64,000 nt of DNA from Pseudoflavonifractor gallinarum (GCF_014982855.1 NZ_JADCKF010000002.1:124001-188000), one strand, 5' to 3'. Positions 7,803 to 16,882 are shown, counted from the stretch's first letter. The notes: generated from the letters alone by a model not told the origin. Translations and numbers: made by a program.

Positions 7803-10800
7803 ACCATCCAGGAATGCAATTGCTTCTCCCCGGCCCAGTCCGAGGATGGGACGAAAAAATCAGTCGCCCCAGCTGTAAACAGCTCTGTCCAATGGCTCAT
7901 ACTGCCCCCGTCGTTATGGGACCAGGTGATGTCGCTGATGACGCCGTCATTTGCAGATACGGTGGCAGTCACCTCATAGCCAAAGGAACCCACTGCATAG
8001 GCATCGCTGGTCCGGGTCACCACCACAGGCTGGGCGGTACTTTCCAGCGCCCCCTTGACCGCTTCCTTGATGGCATTACTGGAAACAGTAGCGCCGGACA
8101 CGCCATCCACGGCATCCACTTCCGAAGCCGTCTTGCCGCTCAGGCTTTCAAACAGACCAACCGCCTTATCCCAAAAGCTCTGATTGGTGCTGCCGGGCTG
8201 GGTACCGTTGTCGGTGACAGATACGATGCGTCCCGTGGCGGGGTCATATTCCACTATCACCTTGGCCGTATAACCAAAAGAAACCTCGGCTTCTCCCTGC
8301 ACCGTTTCCGTAGGCGTAGGTTCCGGTTCGCTCTCCACAAAGTCCAGGATCAGCCGGACATAGCCGTGCGCACCGTATTCAGTATAGTTCGGGAAGTCGA
8401 TCTTCAGATCCATGCCGCCCCATTCACTGCTCACCTCATAGTCCTGGAGTGCCTCTCCGGACTGGTTATACACCTTTACCCTAAAGGTATCGGTGTTCCA
8501 GTTTTTATACTGATTGGGCAGCTCTACCCCACGAATCATCAGCCAGCTCTTGTTGCTCTCCCACGCCTGCCGGTCTACTGCCACCGTCTGGAGCAGCTGG
8601 CCACTCTGGGCATCGTAGATCTCGATTTTGGCCGGGATCATGGTGGCATAGTTGGAAACCTGCACCGTGAAGGACCGCTCCAGGCCGTTAATGGAGATGC
8701 GGATCTGCTTTTCGCCTACATCTTCCTCTGTGAAGGTGTAGCCATTAGCCGGTGCGGCGGTAAAGCCCCGGGCCACCATGGTATCCCAGCCGCTCAGCCG
8801 CTGGTTGCTGCCCTGCTGGGTCTGGAGCTCCACTTCCAGCTTGGAAAGGTCAAGAACATCGCCCACGCTGTAAGAGCGGGCAATCTGGTCATAGTCCAGG
8901 GTAAAGGACGCCACGGGAGATTGATCCTCGCTACTGTCCACCTCCACAAAGTAGGTTTCAAACTTCCAGCCGGTGTAGCCTTCGCCCGCCGGGATACTCC
9001 CCAGCTCGAACTCCCATTCGTTGTAATCGGGATTAAAGACCGCGTCAGCCAGCTTTTCGCTGCCGTCGTAAAGCTCCATCTTCTCAATGCCGTTGGAGGT
9101 CTTCAGCCCATAGCGGAAGCTGTTTTCATTGAGTGCGATTTCCTCGGTCTGAGCGTTGGTATAGGTGACCACAATATGGGTGGGCATCCGGTAAGTACTC
9201 TTCTGCACGATGGAAACAGGGGCGGGGATACTGATGCGACCCTGTTCCTGAATGAAGTTCACCAGGAAGGACATCCCGTTGACCCGGGGATCGTCGCTGG
9301 ATACCTTCTCCCCGTCTGCCCAATCCGAGGTGACGCCGTATCCCGCCAGTTCCTCAAAGGTGCAGATCTTTTCGCTCCCATCGGTTAGGTGCAGCTTTAT
9401 GGATACACTCTTGAGGTCCATCGCGTCGCCCTCATAGACAGTATCAGCAGGCCGGGCACTCAGTTCCATCCAGGCCACAGACTGCTCCTTGCCGTCCAGG
9501 GTATACTGCCGGGCACGCTCCAGGGCATTTTCAATGGCGCTGAGCTGGCCAACCGCCGTCTCAGTAGCAGCGGACACCGCGTCATATATCTCTCCACTCT
9601 TGCTGTTCAGCTGGACTTTGATGTGGGAGAGATCCTGATGGCCCGGCACCGCCTTCAGCACCGCAAGACCCCAGTCGTACTTATCGTCGTCGGTGTACTT
9701 CACCGTCTCCACCTGCTGGATGAGGCCCTGTTCAATGGTCACCTTGACCACATTGGGTCCCACTTTGTCTTCGCCCCGGGGGATGGCGCCGCTGTCCGGA
9801 CGAGCGGCATAGTAGCGGCTCCAGGAACCGGTGCCGTACCACACGCCGTCGGCCAGTGCGGGAAGGGTCACGTTGTCCATGGCGGCCTTGACCGCTTCTT
9901 TGATGGCTTTACTGGAAACCGTGGCGCCGGATACGCCGTCTACTTCGTCCACTTCCGAAGCCGTCTTGCCGGTCAGGCTTTCAAAGATACCCACCGCCTT
10001 CTCCCAAAAGCTCTGATTGCTTCCGGGCTGAGTGCCGTTATCCGTGACAGACACAATGCGTCCCGTCACCTTATCATAGGTCACCGTTACCTTGGCGTTG
10101 TAACCGAAGGGAGACACATCCGCTTGTCCGCTGACCGTTCCGGTGGTCTCCACGCCGTCCACATGGTAGACATAGCTCCGTTCCTGATAGCCCTCAGCCG
10201 CAATCACCACGGTGTGATCGCCGGCAGACGCAAAGCAGTCGGCGGTAAACTCCAGATAAGCCGGGTAGCCGTACTGCTCATGATCGGCCACCCGGAAGGA
10301 CTGCCGATCCCCGGAGAAGCCCGGCACGGTTTTGGTCAACTTCTGGCCGTCCACCGTCACAGAGAGGGTTTCTTGCTGCAAATAGGCTCTCAGTGCCTCT
10401 TCCTCCGTACCGGTAAAGGACATCCGGTAGCAGGGATCATAGAGCATATTGTCGTCCACATAGACCACTTTTTCCACCGCTGGAGCTTCCAGACGACTAT
10501 CCGCCGAGGTAACCGTGGTGGAGAGGTCGGCATAGTTGGAGCTGCTCACCTGGACGGTATAGGTGGTGTTGGATGTGACCTGTGCGCCCTCATCCAGCGC
10601 CACCCTGCCGTTCTGGTCAGGTGCGGCATTGGTCACCAGAACCGCCTTTTTTCCGTGCCCCAGATTCCGATAGACACTGACCGTAGCTCCTTCCAGCCCG
10701 GCAGGAATGCCCGAAATGGTAATGTATTTCTCATCCGCCGAAAAAGCCGCCTTCAAGTCCGCGTTCTGATACTGGGGCTTTACATAGACCCCGTCGGCAA

Positions 10801-13800
10801 AGGTGAAGACATAGACCTGCTCGGGCACGATATAGGTGACTTTGCGGATAACGGCCCCCTCCAGCGCTGCGGTGGCCGCTACATTGTCATCCTCGCCCGA
10901 CACATCGAAGCCCAGCTCATAGACCTGCACCCACATATTTTGCAGATGCTCCATGCCCACCCGGATGGTCTGGCCGTCCTTTTCCGCCTCTACAATGATG
11001 CCCTGGATGTTGGCTCCCACTGGCCACTCCTGCTCCCGGTCGCGGCGCAGATACTTTGTGCTAGTCTCGGTCACGGTGAGGAGATACTGACCCCAGTTAG
11101 AGCTGGTGCTCAGTTCGGCCACGGCGTCGCTTACCGTCACGGCGGTGGCCGCCTGCATTGCCCCATAACTGCCGTCCTTACTCAGCACCTTATACCAGGC
11201 AGGCGCGGTGCCCGCTTCCATGTTGAGCTGGATGGCCGCCGCCTTCTCGTAGACGCCCTGCCCCTTCAGACCGTCTGCCGCCTCCAGCACCTTGGCCTGA
11301 GCGTACTGCTGGCCGTCCACCTGAACAGGGACGTTTTTCACACCCTTGATCTGATAGCCTTCCCCTTCCACCGGCTCGGTGGTATCTGCATTGGGGAAGA
11401 GCTGATATTTTTTTGTGGTGGCCGAACTGACTGCGTCATAGTGCTCCGTGGTGGTCACGTCGCCGGCATAGAAGTCTCCATAGGAGAGGGTGGCAGTTCC
11501 GTAAACCATACCGGTCAGCGGCTTTTCGGCATAATAGTAGACATTGGTCTCCCCGATTCGCTCTGCCTTCACCGCCGCGCCGTTTACGGTAAAGCTGGTG
11601 TTCCAGCCGCCCGTCTGATAGGCCGCCACGCCGTAATAGTAAGTGGTGCCGCCGATCTCCAGGGACTGCATGGCGATGGACTCCGCTGTCTGAGCCAGCT
11701 GGGTGCGCTCCACGTCGGCAAAAGTGAGGTCCTTGGCCCCATCGGGCGCGGTGCCCGGCGTTCCGGCAAAGCCGGCCGGATAGTAGCGGCTAAAGATCAC
11801 ATTCATGCCCTTCAGGTCGCTGTCACTGTCAGAGGGATTTGTATATGTATTGCCGGAGAGCACCGCTGTCACCTGAGAGGTGATGGTCATATTCTTCTTG
11901 CCCTGGGAAATACCGTCGAAAAGGTAGAGGTCATCCGCTCCCACGGCGCTCTCGTTGCCCTGGAAGGTACAGTTCTTTACCGTCAGCGCTACCACGCCGT
12001 CGGCCGCAATGGCGCCGCCATAGGCTGCCCGGTTGCCCTTGAAGGTGGAACCGCTAACGGTCACCTGGACGGGCGACTGGGAGCGGAAATTGTTGACATA
12101 AATTGCCCCACCCCGGCCGGTGGTGCCGTCGCCCACCAGATTGTTCTCAAAAACACAGTCAGAAATGGTTACCACCGGCGGATTGCCATGGTCATTGACA
12201 AAGATCGCGCCGCCGCCGTTAGCACTGTTGGCGCTGCCCGCCTTACTGTTGCGCACTGTGACACGACGAAAGCTGGCCTGTGCGCCGTCCTCCACAAAGA
12301 TGCCGCCGCCCAGTTTAGCGGAGAAGGAAGCGCCATCCACCGTCAGGTTCTCCACGGTGATGGTATTTTTCGCCGCTCCGCCGCCGTCCACGTCAAAGCA
12401 GAAGGTCTTTCCCTCAGCGGCAGTGATGGTGTATCCGTTGCCATCCAGAGTCAGGTTGTTTTTGTTCAGCGCGAGGGTCGCACCGGACACCCCGTCCACC
12501 ACGTTAGTATCACTTCCGGCGTCGGTGATGTTGGAGGTGAGACGGATAATATCTCCCGCTGCTGCTTCCTTGGCCGCCGCCTTCAGACTTTGCCAGGAGC
12601 TGACCTGATGGACCGTCTGTGACGTACCGGAACCGCCTCCAGGCCGGTCGTCGTCAATGCTGCTATCTGTTACGGTGGCCCCGGTGCCGCTGGTATTGAT
12701 GGTTCCGGTCTGACCGGCCGCAACTGCCACCCCCGCAGCTGTCACGCCGTTGACACCAGCACCGGCCACTACCTGAGTGCCGGGCGTGCTAACTGCTACA
12801 CGGTCGGCATAGGCGGAGACCTTGTCCACCTGTCCCTTGCCAGACAGGGAAGCGCCGGCGGCATAAACCGCCACCTCTTTGATGTGGGCGTCCTTTTCCA
12901 CGGTCAGCGCCAGACCGGCCGCACCTTCTTGGACGGTCAGATAGTCAAACACGCCGCCGGCCATCCGCAGTCCTTTGCCTGCCTTGACGGTCACCGCACC
13001 CAGCTGACTGTCCGCCGACTGGAGAGTGACTGCACCGCCGGGACAGCAAACCACGGTTTCCTCCGCTTTACTCCCCTTGGCTTCCACCAGACCGGAGCCG
13101 CTACGCACCAGAACGCGGCCTTTTACGGTCACACCATCCAGCACCACGTTCTCCGCGCCGTCGGCCAGGATCAAATCGCCGGTAACCGTCACCCCTTGCA
13201 GGGTCACACCGTCCCCCCGAACCATCACCGTGCCCTCTGCCACTTTGGTGACGGACCCAGGCTGGTCCACATAGCTCCCCACCAAACGATACATCACCTG
13301 GGCAAATTCCGCACGGGTGATGCTGCGCTTGGGATAAAGCTTCCCGTCGGCGCCGTTGACATATCCCCCGGCGGTCAGCGCTGCCACACCGGACACTGCC
13401 CAGGACGACACCGCTCCGCTGTCGGAAAAGGCGGACAGATCTCCCGCTGTCCCATCCTCCAGACCGAAGGCACGGGCCAAAGCCACGAACACTTCTTCTC
13501 TGGTAATGGCCCCCGTGGGATTAAGCTTGCCGCCGGAGCCCTGCAAAACTCCCATGGCCACAGCTTTTGCCATGTCCGAATAGTACCAGGCGCTTTGGGA
13601 CATATCTCCGTAGCCCGACAGATCCGCCTCGATACTCGCGCCAAAGGCACGGCTCACAATGGCCGCCAGTTCTCCACGGGTCAGGATGCCCTGTGGCTGG
13701 ATCTTACCGTTGGTTCCCCGGAGCAATCCGTTGTCCACCGCGCTGTCCAAAGCCGCCGTAGACCAGTCGCTGGGAAAGTCGGAAAAATCCTGCGGCCCGG

Positions 13801-13870
13801 CGGCCATGGCCTGGCCGGGTACCAGCATGGACGCTGCCAGCAGCGCCGCGATCACTCGCTTTTCTTTCAC
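7799..13870 (-). CDS. Giant SLH-domain surface protein with FMN-binding (flavinylation) domains, frameshifted at its 3' end
   Basis: 2023 codons from a GTG with AGGAGG upstream. A signal peptide (cleaved near AMA-AG) is followed by three S-layer homology domains (about 27-205) that anchor it to the wall. Next come a beta-strand repeat region (205-400) and a right-handed beta-helix with GGGAIFV/GGAIYVNN repeats (about 420-680). FMN_bind domains carry DGVSGAT at 1311-1317 (Thr1317) and 1922-1928 (Thr1928), two near-identical duplicated modules. Degenerate copies end DAVSAAT (Thr1436) and DAVSSAT (Thr818). The Thr in this motif is the known FMN ester site in NqrC/RnfG-type proteins. The frame ends abnormally at 7799; the next frame continues the same domain. 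Confidence 0.85.
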   Translation of the reverse strand: MKEKRVIAALLAASMLVPGQAMAAGPQDFSDFPSDWSTAALDSAVDNGLLRGTNGKIQPQGILTRGELAAIVSRAFGASIEADLSGYGDMSQSAWYYSDMAKAVAMGVLQGSGGKLNPTGAITREEVFVALARAFGLEDGTAGDLSAFSDSGAVSSWAVSGVAALTAGGYVNGADGKLYPKRSITRAEFAQVMYRLVGSYVDQPGSVTKVAEGTVMVRGDGVTLQGVTVTGDLILADGAENVVLDGVTVKGRVLVRSGSGLVEAKGSKAEETVVCCPGGAVTLQSADSQLGAVTVKAGKGLRMAGGVFDYLTVQEGAAGLALTVEKDAHIKEVAVYAAGASLSGKGQVDKVSAYADRVAVSTPGTQVVAGAGVNGVTAAGVAVAAGQTGTINTSGTGATVTDSSIDDDRPGGGSGTSQTVHQVSSWQSLKAAAKEAAAGDIIRLTSNITDAGSDTNVVDGVSGATLALNKNNLTLDGNGYTITAAEGKTFCFDVDGGGAAKNTITVENLTVDGASFSAKLGGGIFVEDGAQASFRRVTVRNSKAGSANSANGGGAIFVNDHGNPPVVTISDCVFENNLVGDGTTGRGGAIYVNNFRSQSPVQVTVSGSTFKGNRAAYGGAIAADGVVALTVKNCTFQGNESAVGADDLYLFDGISQGKKNMTITSQVTAVLSGNTYTNPSDSDSDLKGMNVIFSRYYPAGFAGTPGTAPDGAKDLTFADVERTQLAQTAESIAMQSLEIGGTTYYYGVAAYQTGGWNTSFTVNGAAVKAERIGETNVYYYAEKPLTGMVYGTATLSYGDFYAGDVTTTEHYDAVSSATTKKYQLFPNADTTEPVEGEGYQIKGVKNVPVQVDGQQYAQAKVLEAADGLKGQGVYEKAAAIQLNMEAGTAPAWYKVLSKDGSYGAMQAATAVTVSDAVAELSTSSNWGQYLLTVTETSTKYLRRDREQEWPVGANIQGIIVEAEKDGQTIRVGMEHLQNMWVQVYELGFDVSGEDDNVAATAALEGAVIRKVTYIVPEQVYVFTFADGVYVKPQYQNADLKAAFSADEKYITISGIPAGLEGATVSVYRNLGHGKKAVLVTNAAPDQNGRVALDEGAQVTSNTTYTVQVSSSNYADLSTTVTSADSRLEAPAVEKVVYVDDNMLYDPCYRMSFTGTEEEALRAYLQQETLSVTVDGQKLTKTVPGFSGDRQSFRVADHEQYGYPAYLEFTADCFASAGDHTVVIAAEGYQERSYVYHVDGVETTGTVSGQADVSPFGYNAKVTVTYDKVTGRIVSVTDNGTQPGSNQSFWEKAVGIFESLTGKTASEVDEVDGVSGATVSSKAIKEAVKAAMDNVTLPALADGVWYGTGSWSRYYAARPDSGAIPRGEDKVGPNVVKVTIEQGLIQQVETVKYTDDDKYDWGLAVLKAVPGHQDLSHIKVQLNSKSGEIYDAVSAATETAVGQLSAIENALERARQYTLDGKEQSVAWMELSARPADTVYEGDAMDLKSVSIKLHLTDGSEKICTFEELAGYGVTSDWADGEKVSSDDPRVNGMSFLVNFIQEQGRISIPAPVSIVQKSTYRMPTHIVVTYTNAQTEEIALNENSFRYGLKTSNGIEKMELYDGSEKLADAVFNPDYNEWEFELGSIPAGEGYTGWKFETYFVEVDSSEDQSPVASFTLDYDQIARSYSVGDVLDLSKLEVELQTQQGSNQRLSGWDTMVARGFTAAPANGYTFTEEDVGEKQIRISINGLERSFTVQVSNYATMIPAKIEIYDAQSGQLLQTVAVDRQAWESNKSWLMIRGVELPNQYKNWNTDTFRVKVYNQSGEALQDYEVSSEWGGMDLKIDFPNYTEYGAHGYVRLILDFVESEPEPTPTETVQGEAEVSFGYTAKVIVEYDPATGRIVSVTDNGTQPGSTNQSFWDKAVGLFESLSGKTASEVDAVDGVSGATVSSNAIKEAVKGALESTAQPVVVTRTSDAYAVGSFGYEVTATVSANDGVISDITWSHNDGGSMSHWTELFTAGATDFFVPSSDWAGEKQLHSWMV

Positions 13871-13894
13871 ATTTGATCCCTCCTGTCTTCCTTG

Positions 13895-13910
13895 GTTAGC
13901 TATAACTAAC
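13895..13910. promoter_or_regulatory. Palindromic operator, site 1
   Basis: GTTAGCTATAACTAAC, 25 bases upstream of the giant surface-protein start. It matches the site at 13967-13982 except for one base. The half-site TTAG/CTAA spacing resembles DtxR/IdeR iron-repressor boxes (TTAGGTTAG-CTAACCTAA); this regulator link is inference. Confidence 0.7.
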
Positions 13911-13966
13911 TTTTATGCAAAAAACAAACATGATCATCCCTTAACAATTTCTGACCATGCCTTTTG

Positions 13967-13982
13967 GTTAGCTATAGCTAAC
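13967..13982. promoter_or_regulatory. Palindromic operator, site 2
   Basis: GTTAGCTATAGCTAAC, a perfect 16-base palindrome in the divergent promoter region. It is preceded by TTG as in site 1, giving TTGGTTAGC in both. Confidence 0.75.
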
Positions 13983-14141
13983 TGATGCGAATATATCATA
14001 CCACTCTTTTTTTCTGTTGTCAATTCCAAATACTCGGCCTCGGCGGATGGAAATTTTATATTTTTGTAAAAAATTTGCAGATGACTCCTTCTTTTGAGAT
14101 TTCCAACCTTGACAGCCCTTTTTCGCTGTGCTATCCTCCAT

Positions 14142-14159
14142 GGTAAGCTCTTGCTAACC
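14142..14159. promoter_or_regulatory. Palindromic operator, site 3
   Basis: GGTAAGCTCTTGCTAACC, an imperfect member of the same family. It lies 2 bases before the apbE ribosome binding site, well placed to block apbE transcription. Sites 1 and 3 each flank one of the two divergent genes. Confidence 0.6.
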
Positions 14160-14176
14160 AAAAGGAGATGCGTTGT

Positions 14177-15229
14177 GTGAAATCTGTGATTCTCTGTGTG
14201 ATTCTCTGTCTTTCCCTGGTGCTCTCCGGCTGTTCCGCCGGACAGGCCGCTCCTTCTGCCACGCCCAGCACCGCTGCGGAGATCGACCCTACCCAGGCTC
14301 AGAGCACCGAACTCTTTGCCATGGACACCGTGATGACCCTTACCGCGTATGGTCCCAACGCTGACCCCGCCCTTCAGGCTGCTGCCGAAGAGATCCGGCG
14401 GTTGGATAAGCTGCTGTCCATCAGCAGTGAAGCGGGCGAGATCCTTCCTCTCAATCAGTCGGGACAGGGCGAACTTTCCGATGAGACCGCCGCCCTACTC
14501 CAGCGGGCGCTGGAGGTCTCCCGGGAGACCGGCGGACTCTTTGACTGCACCATCGGCCCGGTGATGGATGCCTGGGGCTTCCCCACCCAAAACTATCAGG
14601 TGCCGGAAGGCGGACTTCTTCAATCCCTCCTTGCACGGGTGGATTACAGGCAGGTCGCCCTCTCCGGCCACACCGTCACCCTGCCCAAGGGGGTAGAGAT
14701 CGACCTGGGCGGCATCGCAAAGGGCTATACCTCCGATCAGATCATGGATGTATTTGCCCAGTCCGGCATCACCTCCGGCATCGTCTCTCTGGGGGGCAAT
14801 GTACAGACCCTGGGCCGCAAGCCGGACGGAAGTCTGTGGCGGGTGGGGCTTCAGGACCCCCGGAACCCCGACCAGACCTTTGCCGTGGTGGAGGTGGAAG
14901 ATCAGGCGGTCATCACCTCCGGCGGATACCAACGCTATTTCCAGGAGGATGGCGTTACCTACCACCACATCATTGATCCCCGCACCGGCTATCCCGCTGA
15001 CAGCGGTATCATCTCCGCCACCATTGTCAGCGCCGACGGCACCCTCGCCGACGCCCTGTCCACCGCCCTTTTCATCATGGGGCCGGAAGAAGCCGAAACC
15101 TTCTGGCAGGCGCATCAGGACCGGTTTGACGCCATCTTGATGACCGATTCCGGCCAGATTCTGGTCACTGCTGGCCTGGCACAGCGCTGCCAGATCACAA
15201 CGGACGATGCCGTCCGGGTGATCCAGTGA
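14177..15229 (+). CDS. apbE: FAD:protein FMN transferase, lipoprotein (ApbE family)
   Basis: Transfers FMN from FAD to Thr in SGAT motifs of exported proteins. 350 aa from GTG at 14177, chosen because AAAGGAG at 14161-14167 gives normal spacing; the upstream ATG at 14168 touches it. A lipoprotein signal ends LSGC (Cys19), so the enzyme sits outside the membrane. ApbE motifs are FAMDTVMTLTAYG, EIDLGGIAKGYTSD, GGNVQTLG, ITSGGYQRYF and HHIIDPRTGYPADSG. It is divergent from the giant FMN-binding protein gene, its evident substrate, and overlaps the next gene by 4 bases. Palindromic operators precede it. Confidence 0.93.
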   Translation: MKSVILCVILCLSLVLSGCSAGQAAPSATPSTAAEIDPTQAQSTELFAMDTVMTLTAYGPNADPALQAAAEEIRRLDKLLSISSEAGEILPLNQSGQGELSDETAALLQRALEVSRETGGLFDCTIGPVMDAWGFPTQNYQVPEGGLLQSLLARVDYRQVALSGHTVTLPKGVEIDLGGIAKGYTSDQIMDVFAQSGITSGIVSLGGNVQTLGRKPDGSLWRVGLQDPRNPDQTFAVVEVEDQAVITSGGYQRYFQEDGVTYHHIIDPRTGYPADSGIISATIVSADGTLADALSTALFIMGPEEAETFWQAHQDRFDAILMTDSGQILVTAGLAQRCQITTDDAVRVIQ

Positions 15230-15612
15230 ATCGCAAGTTTCTGTGGATGAGCGGCATCCTTCTGTTACTTTTGGCGGCTGCCCTGTTCTGGTTCCTGCGG
15301 CAGCGGGGAACCGAACAGCATGTGGCCATCATTTCACAAAACGGTCAGATTCTTCGGACGGTGGATCTGGATACCATCACCGAGACGGAGACCTTTGTAG
15401 TGGGAGAACCGGGGGCACAAAACACCATTCAGATTTCCCCGGAGGGTATCGGCGTAATTTCCGCCGATTGCCCCGATCAGGTATGCGTACATCAAGGGCT
15501 GCGGCAGCACGGCCCGGAACCCATCGTATGTCTGCCCAATGGGCTCTCCATCCGCTTTTCTGCCACAGACCCATCGGGTCTTGACGCAGTGACTGGAGGT
15601 GCCGCCCATTGA
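15226..15612 (+). CDS. NusG domain II-containing membrane-anchored protein
   Basis: A 128 aa protein with one N-terminal membrane segment (about 5-24), then an extracytosolic beta domain of the NusG-II type. The pattern is VAIISQNGQILRTVDLD, then ISPEGIGVISADCPDQVCVHQG and PIVCLPNGLSIRF. The Cys residues in DCPDQVC and IVCLPN are typical of this family. It starts at GTG overlapping the apbE stop (4 bases) and overlaps the next gene. In known flavinylation loci such proteins accompany ApbE and Gx proteins; the molecular role is not established. Confidence 0.85.
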   Translation: MNRKFLWMSGILLLLLAAALFWFLRQRGTEQHVAIISQNGQILRTVDLDTITETETFVVGEPGAQNTIQISPEGIGVISADCPDQVCVHQGLRQHGPEPIVCLPNGLSIRFSATDPSGLDAVTGGAAH

Positions 15613-16124
15613 AGTCCACACGTCCTGCTTACCGCCTGGCCATGCTGTCCCTTTTGACAGCAGTGGCCCTGATTATTTTTGTCATTGAGGCGGGTATCCC
15701 CCCTCTGACCACCATTCCCGGCATCAAAATGGGGCTTTCCAATATCATTACGCTGGTGGCCATGGTCCTATTTGGACGGCGGGAGGCCCTGCTGGTTCTG
15801 CTTAGCCGCATTTTCCTGGGCAGCCTCTTTGCCGGCCAGATGATGACCCTCCTGTACAGTTTGAGCGGTGGATTGCTCTGCTTTGTCGTCTGCGCGGGAA
15901 TTCTCCCCGTTTTGCCTGCCAAGCGCCTGTGGCTGATGAGCATGATAGGGGCCGTTTTTCACAATATTGGACAGATTGCCATGGCCATCTTCATCACCAG
16001 TACGCCGGAGCTTCTCTGGTATCTGCCTGTCCTTCTGGTCTCTGGCCTGATCAGCGGTTGCTTTACCGGCTGGGCAGCACAATTTGTGCTCTTCCGACTC
16101 AAATCCGGCCCCAAATCATCCTGA
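15609..16124 (+). CDS. Gx transporter family / heptaprenyl diphosphate synthase component I-like membrane protein
   Basis: 171 aa, almost entirely hydrophobic, with about five membrane segments. The conserved region is IPPLTTIPGIKMGLSNIITL, followed by ALLVLLSRIFLGSLFAGQM. The name comes from HepI annotation, but in gene clusters with ApbE and NusG-II proteins it is thought to be a membrane part of extracellular flavin-based electron transfer or its precursor supply. The TTG start overlaps the previous stop by 4 bases. The island repeat R2 begins immediately after its stop codon. Confidence 0.83.
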   Translation: MKSTRPAYRLAMLSLLTAVALIIFVIEAGIPPLTTIPGIKMGLSNIITLVAMVLFGRREALLVLLSRIFLGSLFAGQMMTLLYSLSGGLLCFVVCAGILPVLPAKRLWLMSMIGAVFHNIGQIAMAIFITSTPELLWYLPVLLVSGLISGCFTGWAAQFVLFRLKSGPKSS

Positions 16125-16470
16125 CATTGTGTGGGCCTTTTGAATGGCATTCTTTCGTATGCTAGAGGATCGTTGGCGAAGATAAGGGCTAAAATCGTGG
16201 AGCTAGATTACCAGAGAGACAAGCTTGAAGCAAGATCTATCATGGGCACCATAATTTATGGTGCCCAAATGGTACTCGGTGAGTTTTGAGAGACCATATC
16301 GTGAAAAATATTTGTAGATAAACTGGGGCAGAAAATGCGATTTTCCTTATCTTATTCGTATAAATAAAATTGTTTGGTGTGGTAATAAGCAGCCAGTATA
16401 TCACATCTGTTCCCCTCAAAATCAGTTTGCGGGCAACCGCACGTGGGTTCGAATCCCACCCGCTGCGCCA
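16125..16470 (+). repeat. Right-end repeat R2, ending in a tRNA 3' half
   Basis: Nearly identical to 24023-24517 except that an internal stretch of about 150 bases is missing. It contains a perfect palindrome GGGCACCATAA-T-TTATGGTGCCC (16244-16266) and the same AT-rich leader, and ends at an encoded CCA. It holds no complete gene. Confidence 0.85.
16415..16470 (+). pseudogene. 3' half of a tRNA-Ser-like gene (copy R2)
   Basis: Anticodon-loop remainder CTCAAAATCA, extra arm TGCGG/CCGCA, T arm GTGGG/CCCAC with TTCGAAT, acceptor strand CCGCTGC, G, CCA. The core has CAA where the other copies have CGA, and the T stem differs from the copy at 24462. No matching 5' half precedes it. Confidence 0.8.
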
Positions 16471-16510
16471 AAAATCCCTTGAAGCCAGATGGTTTCAAGG
16501 GATTTTTTAT
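16471..16510 (+). terminator. Terminator after tRNA 3' half R2
   Basis: AAATCCCTTGAA pairs with TTCAAGGGATTT and runs into TTTTTT, directly after the CCA. A second small hairpin, CCCCCAGTTTAACTGGGGG, lies about 25 bases on. Confidence 0.8.
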
Positions 16511-16639
16511 GGCGTCGAATAGGTATAATGAAATCCCCCAGTTTAACTGGGGGTCAATAAAAGCACTTTAGTAAAATGGATAGGTTCCAGCGTTAGATAG
16601 AACCTAAAATAATATCGTTTGGAATAATGAGAAGATTGT

Positions 16640-16878
16640 ACAGCTAAACGAGGAAGTTATCAAGGAAGCAGCTAAAGAAATTGGTACAAGGCAGCGTGGA
16701 GAAAACCTCTCAACGAACTGCCGGAGGCCCCGAGGCAGAGGACCTGACCCAGAATGCCCGGTACAAGTGCAACGAGCAACGCTATGGCTGCCACAGCGGA
16801 CAATATAAGCGCAACCTTACTACCCCTTCTGGAAATATCATCTTCAAGGTATCACCCCACCAGCAGTGGGAGAAGGAA
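16640..16878 (+). pseudogene. N-terminal remnant of an IS256-family (mutator type) transposase
   Basis: LNEEVIKEAAKEIG in one frame, then after a one-base shift GSVEKTSQ..., LTQNARYKCNEQR and GQYKRNLTTPSGNIIFKVS. This is the DNA-binding N-terminus of Mutator/IS256 transposases (compare AxRYERxExRxxYRxGxYxRNL). The C-terminal catalytic DDE part is absent and the sequence stops at the HAD gene. It is a relic of an insertion sequence that probably helped build the island. Confidence 0.72.
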
Positions 16879-16882
16879 AGCC

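Noticed and set aside
12455-12500. DGVSGAT at residue 465 of the giant protein as a further FMN site
   Set aside because: It lies in the strand leading into the beta-helix, and no FMN_bind-type sequence precedes it; probably chance.
9389-12622. A 1077-codon open frame on the plus strand opposite the giant surface protein, and other long antisense frames (5514-6551, 6663-7739)
   Set aside because: No ribosome sites, no recognisable domains; they mirror codon bias of the real minus-strand gene, which has signal peptide, SLH and FMN-binding motifs.
16380-16470. 16390-16470 or 24436-24517 as complete tRNA genes starting at GCAGCC
   Set aside because: GCAGC can pair with the acceptor end, but no D stem or proper anticodon stem forms in the 5' part.
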